Shown here one piece after another: positions 8,907 through 16,789 of a stretch of 64,000 nucleotides of DNA (positions are counted from its first letter, which is position 1; each line of letters starts with the position of its first letter). Both the position numbers and the translations under genes were made by a program. The notes beneath the pieces are model-generated. The model was not told the DNA's origin. It was given only the letters and a program-made list of their open reading frames with translations, and ran no database searches. The DNA comes from Spirochaetales bacterium (GTDB taxonomy: Bacteria > Spirochaetota > Spirochaetia > DSM-27196 > Alkalispirochaetaceae): NCBI GenBank assembly GCA_028282545.1, contig JANQHT010000078.1, positions 1 to 64,000 of the forward strand, written 5' to 3'.

Positions 8907-10109
8907 ATGACTCTCAAAAGACTCACTCTCGCGTTGGTGCTGGTACTTTTTTCGGCCGCTCTGCTCTTTGCGGGCGGCGGACAGGAAGAGCCGGCGATGG
9001 CGGCCGAGGAGGACGATACCGTTAAAGCGGCATTTGTCTACATCGGGCCGGCAGGTGACTTCGGCTGGACCTACGCCCACGACCAGGGCCGTCTTTACGC
9101 GGAAGAGCAGCTTCCCTGGCTGGAAACGGTGACCGTTGAGAGCGTTCCCGAAGGCGACGCGGTACGGTTTATCGATCGCCTCGTGCAGGAGCAGCAGGTG
9201 GACGTGGTATTCACGACGAGCTTCGGCTACATGGATGATACGGTCCAGGCGGCCGAGAAGTACCCGGACGTGGCGTTCTATCACTGCTCGGGCTTCAAGC
9301 GCGGTCCAAACATGGGCACCTACATGGGTGACATGTACCAGATCTACTACCTCAACGGGCTTATCGCCGGCGCCCTGACGCAGACCGATAAGATCGGTTA
9401 CGTCGCCGCCTTTCCCATCCCGGAACTCTTTCGCCACATGAACGCCTTTGCTCTGGGTATCAAGGAAGTGAACCCGGAAGCGACCGTCAGCGCCAAGTGG
9501 ATCTACGCCTGGTACGGCCCGGACAAGGCGCGTGAAGCCGCGGAAGCGCTGGTGGCCGAAGGATGCGACATGCTCGGGTTTACCGAGGATACACCCACCG
9601 TCATCGAGGTTGCCCAAGAGTACCAGGAGCGCGGTCAGGACGTCTGGGCCTTCAGCCATTACAGCCCGATGGAAGCGTATGGCGAGGACGCGGTCATAAC
9701 GGGCCAGCTCACCGATTGGGGCGTGCTCTACGTCCAGATGCTCGAAGACTACAAGGCGAATCCCGATGCCGATCTCACCAACTACGACCTGCTCTGGCTC
9801 ATGAAAGAGAACGCCGTTGAACTGGGCGGCACATGGGAAGAGAAGATCAACCCCGCCTACGTGGACCTCGTTCAGGAGACGGTGGTTACCAGCTCGTTGG
9901 AGGGCGAGATCAGTCTCTACGACTTGGTCATGATGCGCTACGAGCAGATGGACCAGGGCCGCGACATCTTTGATCCCTTCACCGGCCCCATCACGGACCA
10001 GGACGGGAACGTGACCGTCCCGGCCGGAGAGGTCGCGTCGATCCCCCATCTCTTTGCCGAGATGATGTATCAAGTCGACAACTTCGACACCGCGCCCCCG
10101 CAGCAGTAG
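8907..10109 (+). CDS. BMP-family (PnrA-like) ABC transporter substrate-binding protein
   Basis: 400 residues from the ATG at 8907, chosen because GGAGG lies 8 bases upstream; an ATG at 8892 precedes that site. The signal peptide ends LFAGGGQEE with no Cys, so it is probably cleaved by signal peptidase I or anchored otherwise. The mature part has the BMP fold: AAFVYIGPAGDFGWTYAHDQ (ligand-facing loop), VDVVFTTSFGYMDDTVQAAE and KIGYVAAFPIPELFRHMNAF. Family members bind purine nucleosides or related small ligands for ABC import. It is a single-gene unit with its own promoter and a strong terminator, lying between two ATPase/permease sets that both lack a binding protein. Confidence 0.92.
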   Translation: MTLKRLTLALVLVLFSAALLFAGGGQEEPAMAAEEDDTVKAAFVYIGPAGDFGWTYAHDQGRLYAEEQLPWLETVTVESVPEGDAVRFIDRLVQEQQVDVVFTTSFGYMDDTVQAAEKYPDVAFYHCSGFKRGPNMGTYMGDMYQIYYLNGLIAGALTQTDKIGYVAAFPIPELFRHMNAFALGIKEVNPEATVSAKWIYAWYGPDKAREAAEALVAEGCDMLGFTEDTPTVIEVAQEYQERGQDVWAFSHYSPMEAYGEDAVITGQLTDWGVLYVQMLEDYKANPDADLTNYDLLWLMKENAVELGGTWEEKINPAYVDLVQETVVTSSLEGEISLYDLVMMRYEQMDQGRDIFDPFTGPITDQDGNVTVPAGEVASIPHLFAEMMYQVDNFDTAPPQQ

Positions 10110-10163
10110 GGCCTTTGACCGGCGGGCAACCCCCCGGCGCATCGGTATCGTAGAAAAACCGAA

Positions 10164-10193
10164 GGGCCACCCGTAGCGGGTGGCCCGTTTTTT
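10164..10193 (+). terminator. Rho-independent terminator of the BMP gene
   Basis: GGGCCACCCG-TAG-CGGGTGGCCC forms a perfect 10-bp stem with a 3-base loop and is followed by G and six T (10187-10193). It lies 55 bp after the BMP stop codon. Confidence 0.93.
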
Positions 10194-10229
10194 CGTCGAT
10201 TGCGATGATCCCGGACCGATCCACGTTGC

Positions 10230-10926
10230 TTAACTGTCGGCGGGGACCCGCGCGGCCAGAACAACCTCCCAAAGGCTGAAGTAAAGCGTCCCGTCCGTCC
10301 AACGCGGAGAAAAGAGCGGCTCCAGCTCCGGCGGCACGGTACGGAAGAGATCCAGGAGCTTCCGCTTGTTGCCGCGGGAAACGCGTTGTCGGTCCGCCCA
10401 CCGGTGGAACTCGAACTCCTTGGTCAGCGTTTTCGTCGCTTCCACCACAAATCCCGCAGCCTCAATACGCGTCCTCAACGGTGATGTTGTCCGCGAATCC
10501 GAGAACTCCACCCGGGCGAAGAACGCGGGCACATCCCTCCATCGCCGCGCGGAAGTCGTGAAAGTGGTGCGCCCCGAGCCGGCACGTTACGAGGTCAAAG
10601 GCGTTACCGGGAAAGGGCAGATTGCACGCGTCGGCAACGCGCGTTTTTAGGTTGGTGAGGCCCTTGCGGCGGGCGAGCGCCTCCGTTTCCGCGAGCATCT
10701 CCCGTGTCACGTCCGTAGCGATCACACTGTGGACACGTGATGCAAAGGCGAGCGCCGTATGACCGGCGCCGGTCGCCACGTCAAGTGCGTTCCAGTGCTC
10801 CTCCGGCCGCGTCAGTTCGAGCAGGTAGTGTAGGTCTTCGCCGCCGGCGAAGAAGGCGCTCTCCGCGTAGTCGGACGCGGACCGTCCGAACTGGGCCCGG
10901 ACCCGTTCTATCGATTCCTCGGGCAT
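10230..10926 (-). pseudogene. SAM-dependent methyltransferase broken by an internal deletion/frameshift
   Basis: The first 154 codons (10926-10462) encode a class I methyltransferase: motif I ALDVATGAGHTALAFA, then VIATDVTREML and VLRPGGVLGFADN, of the UbiE/YcgJ kind. The frame stops at TVEDAY-TGA. In the next frame the family's C-terminal part continues (RIEAAGFVVEATKTLTKEFE to RWTDGTLYFSLWEVVLAARV, stop at 10230). About 20-25 residues normally found between these halves are missing, so the break fits a deletion that is not a multiple of three, near 10462-10475. The N-terminal half has an AAGGTGG ribosome-binding site. It is probably inactive unless the break is a sequencing or assembly fault. 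Confidence 0.75.
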
Positions 10927-10987
10927 GGTACCACCTTGTTCACCGCGCTGCGGGGCGGATGTATCGCCATGGTATCACGCCGAGAAA

Positions 10988-11809
10988 CTAATAGTAGAGC
11001 ACGTGGGCGACACCCTCCGGTGCGAGCAGGGGTTGCTCCGGATCGCCGGTGGGGGGGAGCGCAACGGTCTCGAATGCGAAAGTGACCCCCGCCGCGGCCT
11101 CGGTGGGAGCGGCCACGTGCAGGCCGCACTCGTCGCGCTTACCACCGAACCGCGTTGCCCTTGAATCGCGATCATCCCGGCGAAGGGGCCGGCTCGAATG
11201 GCCGTCGCCCACCGTACGATACCCTTTGGCCTCCAGCGGGTGTCGCGGTAGGTCGTACTTGCGCAGATATCGATCGACGTCGCCTTCGTTCCATCCCAGG
11301 AGGGGATGAATCTTGGCGACGCCCCAGTGTTCCACGGCGACGCCGAGGGAACGGCGGAAGGAGTTTTGATCCGCCCGGACGCCGGCGATCCACGCCGTAG
11401 CGTTCAAGTCGCGAAGGGCCCGTTTCATCGGTTCGACCTTTCGGATCGCGTGGTAGAGGTCCAGGTCTTCCGGGCGGTCCGACTCCCAGAGACGTCCCAT
11501 GCCCGCCTCCATGCGCGCCGGGCTGATCGCGCTCTGGTACGGAAAGAGGTTGATGTTCAACCGCTGCACGAGAGTATCAACGTAGCGGTACGTTTCCGCC
11601 GGCAGATAGCCGGTATCGATCCAGATGACGGGGATACCGGGGAAAACCGAGTTGGCCAGGTGAAGAAGGACGGAGGAGTGGATGCCGAAACTCGACGACA
11701 TTACGACGTTTTCGCCGAAAACGCGTACCGACTCGTGAACGATTGACGCTGCATCGGCGTCCGTCATGGCGGCGCAAAAGCGCCCGATCGTTTCGCCCCG
11801 CGTATCCAT
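10988..11809 (-). CDS. cysH: Phosphoadenylyl-sulfate (PAPS/APS) reductase
   Basis: About 273 residues. It reduces activated sulfate to sulfite with thioredoxin. Visible signatures are the phosphate-binding loop VMSSSFGIHSSVLLHL, WIDTGYLPAETYRY, the Arg/Gln motif GVRADQNSFRRSL, KIHPLLGW and the C-terminal catalytic cysteine in KRDECGLH. The two CC pairs of Fe-S APS reductases are absent, so it is of the PAPS-specific, cluster-free type. The ATG at 11809 was chosen; a TTG at 11845 would add 12 residues, and neither has a convincing ribosome-binding site. No other sulfate-activation gene is in the window. After ECGLH the tail is about 40 residues longer than usual. Confidence 0.85.
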   Translation of the reverse strand: MDTRGETIGRFCAAMTDADAASIVHESVRVFGENVVMSSSFGIHSSVLLHLANSVFPGIPVIWIDTGYLPAETYRYVDTLVQRLNINLFPYQSAISPARMEAGMGRLWESDRPEDLDLYHAIRKVEPMKRALRDLNATAWIAGVRADQNSFRRSLGVAVEHWGVAKIHPLLGWNEGDVDRYLRKYDLPRHPLEAKGYRTVGDGHSSRPLRRDDRDSRATRFGGKRDECGLHVAAPTEAAAGVTFAFETVALPPTGDPEQPLLAPEGVAHVLYY

Positions 11810-11866
11810 GATGGAATCGTGGCCGGGGCGTCCCGCCAACCGCAACCGTAGCGGCGGGAATGGAGT

Positions 11867-11886
11867 AATGGAAACCGTTTACCATT
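11867..11886. promoter_or_regulatory. Imperfect palindrome, LacI-like operator candidate
   Basis: AATGGAAACCGTTTACCATT matches its reverse complement at 8 of 10 arm positions. It lies between cysH and the second ABC operon (start 12007) and shares the core GGAAAYCGTTT with the palindrome at 8812-8830 before the BMP gene. Confidence 0.4.
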
Positions 11887-12006
11887 CGGAATACGCCGCA
11901 ATTGGGACGTTTTCGGGCCCGGTTCGATGGTGAATGAATGAACGGAATGATTCACTTTCTCACGCAACCCGGGCTACACTAAGCGGATTCCAACCGGGAG
12001 CGCAGA

Positions 12007-13536
12007 TTGAGGTCGATCGAGCAGCTGGAGATGCGGGGGATCCACAAATCCTTCGTCGGGGTGCAGGCAAACCGGGACGTCAACCTGTCTATCGGGGCGG
12101 GCGACATTCTCGGCCTCCTTGGCGAGAACGGGGCCGGCAAGACGACGCTCATGAACATCCTCTACGGCTTGTACCGCCCGGATGAAGGCGAGATCTTCGT
12201 CAACGGTGAAGAGGTTGTGATTCGCAATCCCCGAGACAGCATGCGCGCCGGGATCGGGATGATCCATCAGCACTTCATGCTCGTCCAGAAGCATACCGTT
12301 CTCGAAAACGTCGGTCTCGGGTACGAGAAAGCGCCGTTCTTTTTTCCCCTCCGGGAGGTGCGGAAACGGATCGAGGCGGAAGCGGATCGCCTGGGGCTGC
12401 ACGTGGATCCCGACAAACAGATATGGGAACTCTCCGCCGGCGAACAGCAGCGCGTGGAGATCTTGAAGGCGCTGCTCCACGACGCGGACCTGCTCATCAT
12501 GGACGAGCCCACCTCCGTCCTTACGCCCCAGGAGGCGGACGGCCTTTTCGACATCCTCCGTGCCATGAGCCGCGAAGGGCATTCGGTGATTCTGATCAGC
12601 CACAAGCTCGAGGAGATCAAGGCGATCTGTAATCGAGTCCTGGTTCTTCGGAAGGGAACGGTCACCGGCGAGGCGCAGATCGAAGATGTGACCATGGCGG
12701 ACCTGGCGCGCATGATGGTGGGCCGCGAAATCGCCGACTCCTATCCAAAGGCGGACCTGCCGGAAGGCGAGGCGGTCCTCGAAGTTCGCAATCTCAACGT
12801 TCAGAGCGACCAGGCCGTTCCCGCCGTGCAGGACCTAAATCTCACGGTGCGCCGGAACGAAATCTTCGGTATCGCCGGGGTTTCGGGAAATGGGCAGCGG
12901 GAACTGGTGGAAGCGATCTCGGGATTGCGCCACGTGGAATCGGGCGCAGTCCACCTCAACGGTGAGAAGATCACCAACCGAACCGCGCGCACGATCAACG
13001 ACAGCGGCCTGACACACGTGCCGGAAGAGCGCATCAAGTTCGGTATCGTTCCGAACCTCTTCCTCTACGAGAACGCCGTCCTCAAGAAACACCACCGCAA
13101 TCCCTTCAGTATTCGGATGCGCATGAACTACCCCCGCGTCAAGAAACACGCAGAGACGCTGGTTCACGATTTCAACGTGGACGCGGCATCCATCGGCGTC
13201 CCCATGAAAAACCTCTCCGGCGGCAACATTCAGAAGATGATCCTGGGTCGTGAGATCAGTGCCGAGCCGGATCTGCTCATCGCGGCGCATCCTACCTACG
13301 GACTCGACGTGGGGGCGGCGGAGTACATCCGCAAACAGCTCATCGAGCGGCGCGATACAGGGGGATCGGTCCTGCTCGTCTCGGAAGACCTGGAAGAGCT
13401 CTTCCAGGTGTGCGATCGCATCGCCGTCATGTACGAAGGGCGGTTTATGGGGATTGTACCCCCCGCCGCAACGACGATCGAGCAGGTGGGTCTCATGATG
13501 GCCGGTTGCCCCGCGGGAGAGTGCGATGAAGATTAA
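12007..13536 (+). CDS. ABC transporter ATP-binding protein, two nucleotide-binding domains (second BMP-type system)
   Basis: 509 residues from a TTG with GGGAG six bases upstream; an ATG at 12031 is an alternative. The first ATPase domain carries GENGAGKTT, LSAGEQQR and LIMDEPTSVLTPQE. The second carries GVSGNGQRE, LSGGNIQK and AAHPTYGLDVGA, where the Walker B catalytic Glu is replaced by His. This matches the product of 4513-6051 in plan but differs in sequence throughout, so it is an independent system rather than a recent duplicate. It overlaps the next permease gene by 11 bp and heads a three-gene operon. Confidence 0.92.
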   Translation: MRSIEQLEMRGIHKSFVGVQANRDVNLSIGAGDILGLLGENGAGKTTLMNILYGLYRPDEGEIFVNGEEVVIRNPRDSMRAGIGMIHQHFMLVQKHTVLENVGLGYEKAPFFFPLREVRKRIEAEADRLGLHVDPDKQIWELSAGEQQRVEILKALLHDADLLIMDEPTSVLTPQEADGLFDILRAMSREGHSVILISHKLEEIKAICNRVLVLRKGTVTGEAQIEDVTMADLARMMVGREIADSYPKADLPEGEAVLEVRNLNVQSDQAVPAVQDLNLTVRRNEIFGIAGVSGNGQRELVEAISGLRHVESGAVHLNGEKITNRTARTINDSGLTHVPEERIKFGIVPNLFLYENAVLKKHHRNPFSIRMRMNYPRVKKHAETLVHDFNVDAASIGVPMKNLSGGNIQKMILGREISAEPDLLIAAHPTYGLDVGAAEYIRKQLIERRDTGGSVLLVSEDLEELFQVCDRIAVMYEGRFMGIVPPAATTIEQVGLMMAGCPAGECDED

Positions 13537-14599
13537 GGTCTTTCCCCGGGAGTACGCCGGCGGGCCCTTCAACGCACTGGTTCTGCTGCTCTCGCTCCTG
13601 GCGGGTCTGGTGGCGGTGGGCGTCGTCTTCGCACTCAAGGAGATCAACCCCTTCTTTGCGATCTTCTCCATCTTCAAGGGTTCCTTTGGAAGCTGGTTCG
13701 GAATCAAGGAGACGATCACCAAGGCGATACCGCTGATCCTGATCGGCGCAGGCCTCGCCCTGGCGTATCGCGCCAAATTCTGGAACATCGGCGCTGAAAG
13801 CCAGTTGCTCCTGGGCGCCATCTTTGCCACGTGGGTGGGCCTCAACTGGGGTCCGTCGCTTCCCGGCTGGGCGGCATACCTGCTCATGTTCCTGGCGGGG
13901 TTCATCGGGGGAGCCCTCTGGGGCATGATCCCGGCGGTGCTCAAGATCCACTTCGGCATCAACGAGGTCATCTCCACGCTCATGCTCAACTACATCGCCG
14001 CAGAGATCGTGAAGTTCCTGGTAGTGGGGCCCTGGAAGGGCGAGACGAAATACGGCTATCCCTACACGGACGACCTGCCGGATCAGGCGATCCTCTGGCT
14101 CTTCCCCTACTCCCGCGTTTCGCCGCTCCTGGTGGTGCTCACCGTCTTCGTGGCGCTCTTCCTCTGTTACCTCGTGTTCCGCTCGCGCTTCGGCTACGAG
14201 ATCCGCGTCATCGGGGAGAACGCGGAGGCGGCGCGGTACGCCGGGATCGATTTCTTCAAGACACTGCTCTTGGTGATGGCGATCTCCGGCGGCGTGGCGG
14301 GGCTGGCCGGCGTGGGCGAACTCGCGGCAATCCATCACCACTTGAGTTACCCGGAGACGATCAGCGCCGGCTACGGCTTCACGGCGATTATCGTGGCCTG
14401 GCTGGGGCGCCTGAACCCGGCGTACACGATCCTTTCGGGACTCTTCTTCGCCGGTATCGTGGTGGGGGGCGACGCGATCCAGATGACGATGGGGCTCCCG
14501 GCGGCGACGGTACAGGTCTTCAACGGCCTGATCCTCACCTTCCTGATCATGGGGGACTTCTTCGTTCACCATCGCGTGACGATTCAGAGGGAGGCGTAA
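13526..14599 (+). CDS. ABC transporter permease (second BMP-type system), first permease
   Basis: 357 residues, strongly hydrophobic with about nine membrane segments. The family element LALAYRAKFWNIGAESQLLL corresponds to KAGLFNIGAEGQ of the first system, and the loop EIRVIGENAEAARYAGIDF is the coupling region. The ATG lies inside the end of the ATPase gene, so translation is coupled. It pairs with the 14601 product. Confidence 0.9.
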   Translation: MKIKVFPREYAGGPFNALVLLLSLLAGLVAVGVVFALKEINPFFAIFSIFKGSFGSWFGIKETITKAIPLILIGAGLALAYRAKFWNIGAESQLLLGAIFATWVGLNWGPSLPGWAAYLLMFLAGFIGGALWGMIPAVLKIHFGINEVISTLMLNYIAAEIVKFLVVGPWKGETKYGYPYTDDLPDQAILWLFPYSRVSPLLVVLTVFVALFLCYLVFRSRFGYEIRVIGENAEAARYAGIDFFKTLLLVMAISGGVAGLAGVGELAAIHHHLSYPETISAGYGFTAIIVAWLGRLNPAYTILSGLFFAGIVVGGDAIQMTMGLPAATVQVFNGLILTFLIMGDFFVHHRVTIQREA

Positions 14600-14600
14600 G

Positions 14601-15533
14601 GTGCCCATACTCGAGATCATCGAAAACATCCTGGTGCGCACCGTTGTGGCGGGAACGCCGCTTCTGCTCGGCACCCTGGGCGAAGTGGTCGCCGAGCGGT
14701 CCGGAATTCTCAACCTCGGTGTGGAGGGCATGATGAGCGTGGGCGCCGTCACCGGGTTTATCGTCACCTTTACCACGGGCAACCCCTGGCTGGGGTTGCT
14801 GGTGGCCACACTGATCGGTGCCGCCTTCAGCGTCCTCCACGCCTTTATCACTATCAGCCTGCGCGCCAACCAGGTCGTCAGCGGCCTGGCCCTCACGATG
14901 CTGGGCCTGGGCGTGAGCGGACTCTGGGGCAAGCCCTATATCGGACGCCCCCTCACGACCAAGATGGCGGAGATCCGGATACCGGTGCTCAGCGAGATAC
15001 CCGTGCTGGGTCGCGTACTCTTTTCCCATGACCCCTACGTCTATCTTTCCATCGTCCTGGGAATCGTCGTCTGGTTCCTCCTGAGATACAGCAAGCTCGG
15101 CATTACGCTGCGATCGGTGGGTGAGAACCCCAGGGCGGCGGAGACGCAGGGTATCAACGTGAACCTCGTGAAGTACATAGCCGTAGTAGTGGGCGGCGCC
15201 TTTGCCGGAATGGCCGGGGCGCACCTCTCCACGGCGTACAGCAAGTCGTGGATAGAAGGCATGACCTCGGGGCGGGGCTGGATCGTGATTGCCCTCACCA
15301 TCTTCGCTCTCTGGGAGCCGTCCCGGGCGTTCCTGGGCGCCTACGTCTTCGGCTGTATCTTCGTGCTGCAGTACGTCCTGCAGCCTTTGGGGATCTCCCC
15401 CAACATCCTGGCGATGATGCCCTACCTGGCCACGCTGGGTGTGCTCTTTGTCTACGGCCTCTCCAGCGCCGGCAAACGCCGCATGAGCGCCCCGGCGATG
15501 CTTGGTGAGCCGTATATCCGGGGGAGTCGGTAG
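14601..15533 (+). CDS. ABC transporter permease (second BMP-type system), second permease
   Basis: 310 residues from a GTG one base after the previous stop. Signatures are LLLGTLGEVVAERSGILNLG near the N-terminus and the loop ITLRSVGENPRAAETQGINV, both typical of the YufQ/NupQ class. The last gene of the operon, it ends four bases before the convergent DUF4143 ATPase gene. Because the operon and the BMP gene share a similar palindromic site, this set is the better candidate partner for the 8907 binding protein. Confidence 0.9.
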   Translation: MPILEIIENILVRTVVAGTPLLLGTLGEVVAERSGILNLGVEGMMSVGAVTGFIVTFTTGNPWLGLLVATLIGAAFSVLHAFITISLRANQVVSGLALTMLGLGVSGLWGKPYIGRPLTTKMAEIRIPVLSEIPVLGRVLFSHDPYVYLSIVLGIVVWFLLRYSKLGITLRSVGENPRAAETQGINVNLVKYIAVVVGGAFAGMAGAHLSTAYSKSWIEGMTSGRGWIVIALTIFALWEPSRAFLGAYVFGCIFVLQYVLQPLGISPNILAMMPYLATLGVLFVYGLSSAGKRRMSAPAMLGEPYIRGSR

Positions 15534-15537
15534 GGTT

Positions 15538-16686
15538 CTACGAACCGAGTTCGGCGAGCAGGTCGGGTACCGAGCGCACAAGGATCCGGTCCGTGAGCGG
15601 GTACGGTTCGATTCCGGGATACGCGACGTAAAGCGCATCCAGCTGCAGGTCTGCGAGTACTACGTGCATCGATTTTGTCGTGGCGGGAGACTCGGTGTAC
15701 TTGCATTCGATTCCGATCCGTTGCCCGCCTCGAACCAGAAGCAGATCGATTTCCCCTCCGCTGTAGGTGGACCAGAAGTACGCGTCGGAGGCGGCAGTGT
15801 TCCTCAGGATCTGCTCTATGACGAAGCTCTCCCAGGAGACGCCGATCTGCGGATGGCCAAGAAGCGAATCGTAGTCATCAACGCCAAGCAGACGGTGAAG
15901 CAGTCCCGTATCCGTCAGGTAGATCTTTGGTGATTTGACCTGTCGCTTCCCGAGGTTTTCGTACCACGGCTGGAGCTGCCGAACCATGTAGGTATCGCCC
16001 AGGATGTCTACGTAAGATCGGATTGTCTTGTCACTTAATCCCATGGAAGCCGCGAGTCGTGAACTGTTGAGGACCTGTCCATGACTGTGAGCGAGCATCG
16101 TCCAGAACCGTCTCATGGTGGATTCAGGCACGTTCACCCCGAACTGTGGAAGATCGCGCTGAAGAAAGGTGCGAATGAACCCTTCGCGCCAGGCAAGGCT
16201 GTCTTCCTCGGATTCGGCGAGGAAGGCCCGCGGGAAACCGCCCCGGATCCACAGCGCGCGCATCGAATCACGCTCGGTGCCCGTCTCGTTGATAGCAAAT
16301 CCCTGCAGATCAACGAACTCGATTCGTCCCGCCAGCGACTCCGAGGCATCGTGGACAAGCCGGCCGGAAGCGCTTCCAAGAATCAGAAACCGACCGTTGC
16401 CCACAGAGCGATCGGCGAGGACTCTCAAAACGGGAAAGAGTTCCGGCATCGTTTGGATCTCGTCCAGGACGATGAGTCCCGATAGCTCACCCAGGTACAG
16501 CTCGGGATTGCGAAGCCGGGCCCGGTCGGCCGGCGACTCAAGGTCGAAGTATTGTGAATCGATATCGCTCGCGACGCGTTGAGCGAGGGTGGTCTTGCCA
16601 CACTGGCGTGGACCGAGAAGCGCGACGATCTTTGAACGACGCAAGGCGGTACGAATTCTCGTCTCGTAGCGTGTCCGTGGGACCAT
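15538..16686 (-). CDS. AAA-family ATPase with DUF4143 domain
   Basis: 382 residues: an N-terminal AAA_14 P-loop domain (ALLGPRQCGKTTLAQRVA, Walker B LIVLDEIQTMPELFPVLR, sensor FLILGSASGRLV) and a C-terminal DUF4143 restriction-endonuclease-like domain with the nuclease-type core GGEIDLLLVRGGQRIGIECK. These proteins are widespread, often multicopy and horizontally moved; their role is unproven. I chose the ATG at 16686 (MVPRTRYETR) rather than the one at 16701, because a TTGAAA-17-TAAAAT promoter ends five bases before it and covers the other start. A homologue lies at 49137 but has a different base composition. Confidence 0.88.
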   Translation of the reverse strand: MVPRTRYETRIRTALRRSKIVALLGPRQCGKTTLAQRVASDIDSQYFDLESPADRARLRNPELYLGELSGLIVLDEIQTMPELFPVLRVLADRSVGNGRFLILGSASGRLVHDASESLAGRIEFVDLQGFAINETGTERDSMRALWIRGGFPRAFLAESEEDSLAWREGFIRTFLQRDLPQFGVNVPESTMRRFWTMLAHSHGQVLNSSRLAASMGLSDKTIRSYVDILGDTYMVRQLQPWYENLGKRQVKSPKIYLTDTGLLHRLLGVDDYDSLLGHPQIGVSWESFVIEQILRNTAASDAYFWSTYSGGEIDLLLVRGGQRIGIECKYTESPATTKSMHVVLADLQLDALYVAYPGIEPYPLTDRILVRSVPDLLAELGS

Positions 16687-16733
16687 TCGTGATTTTAACA
16701 TTGAATATTCGGATTTTCAATCCGAATATTCAA
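16687..16733 (-). promoter_or_regulatory. Leaderless promoter overlapped by a 14-bp-arm palindromic operator
   Basis: On the minus strand TTGAAA (16720-16715), 17 bases, TAAAAT (16697-16692) and five bases lead straight to the ATG at 16686 with no Shine-Dalgarno. A perfect inverted repeat, TTGAATATTCGGAT (16701-16714) and ATCCGAATATTCAA (16720-16733) with a 5-base centre, covers the -35 box and most of the spacer. A protein bound there would block transcription, which fits autoregulation. Confidence 0.75.
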
Positions 16734-16789
16734 TGATTACCCCACCGGTTCGCCGTCAGGGCGCGTCGACGTTACGCGACGATCGTGGA

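Noticed and set aside
8874-10142. Long antisense open frames, for example opposite the BMP gene (minus strand), 3563-4609 (plus), 20516-22396 (plus) and 56650-58206 (minus)
   Set aside because: They lie fully over strongly conserved genes, are rich in Arg/Gly/Pro/His and lack recognisable domains. Such shadows are expected in G+C-rich DNA.
12007-15533. Second ABC operon as a recent duplication of the first
   Set aside because: The permeases and ATPases share only family motifs; gene overlaps, lengths and strand differ, so they are old paralogues or separate acquisitions.
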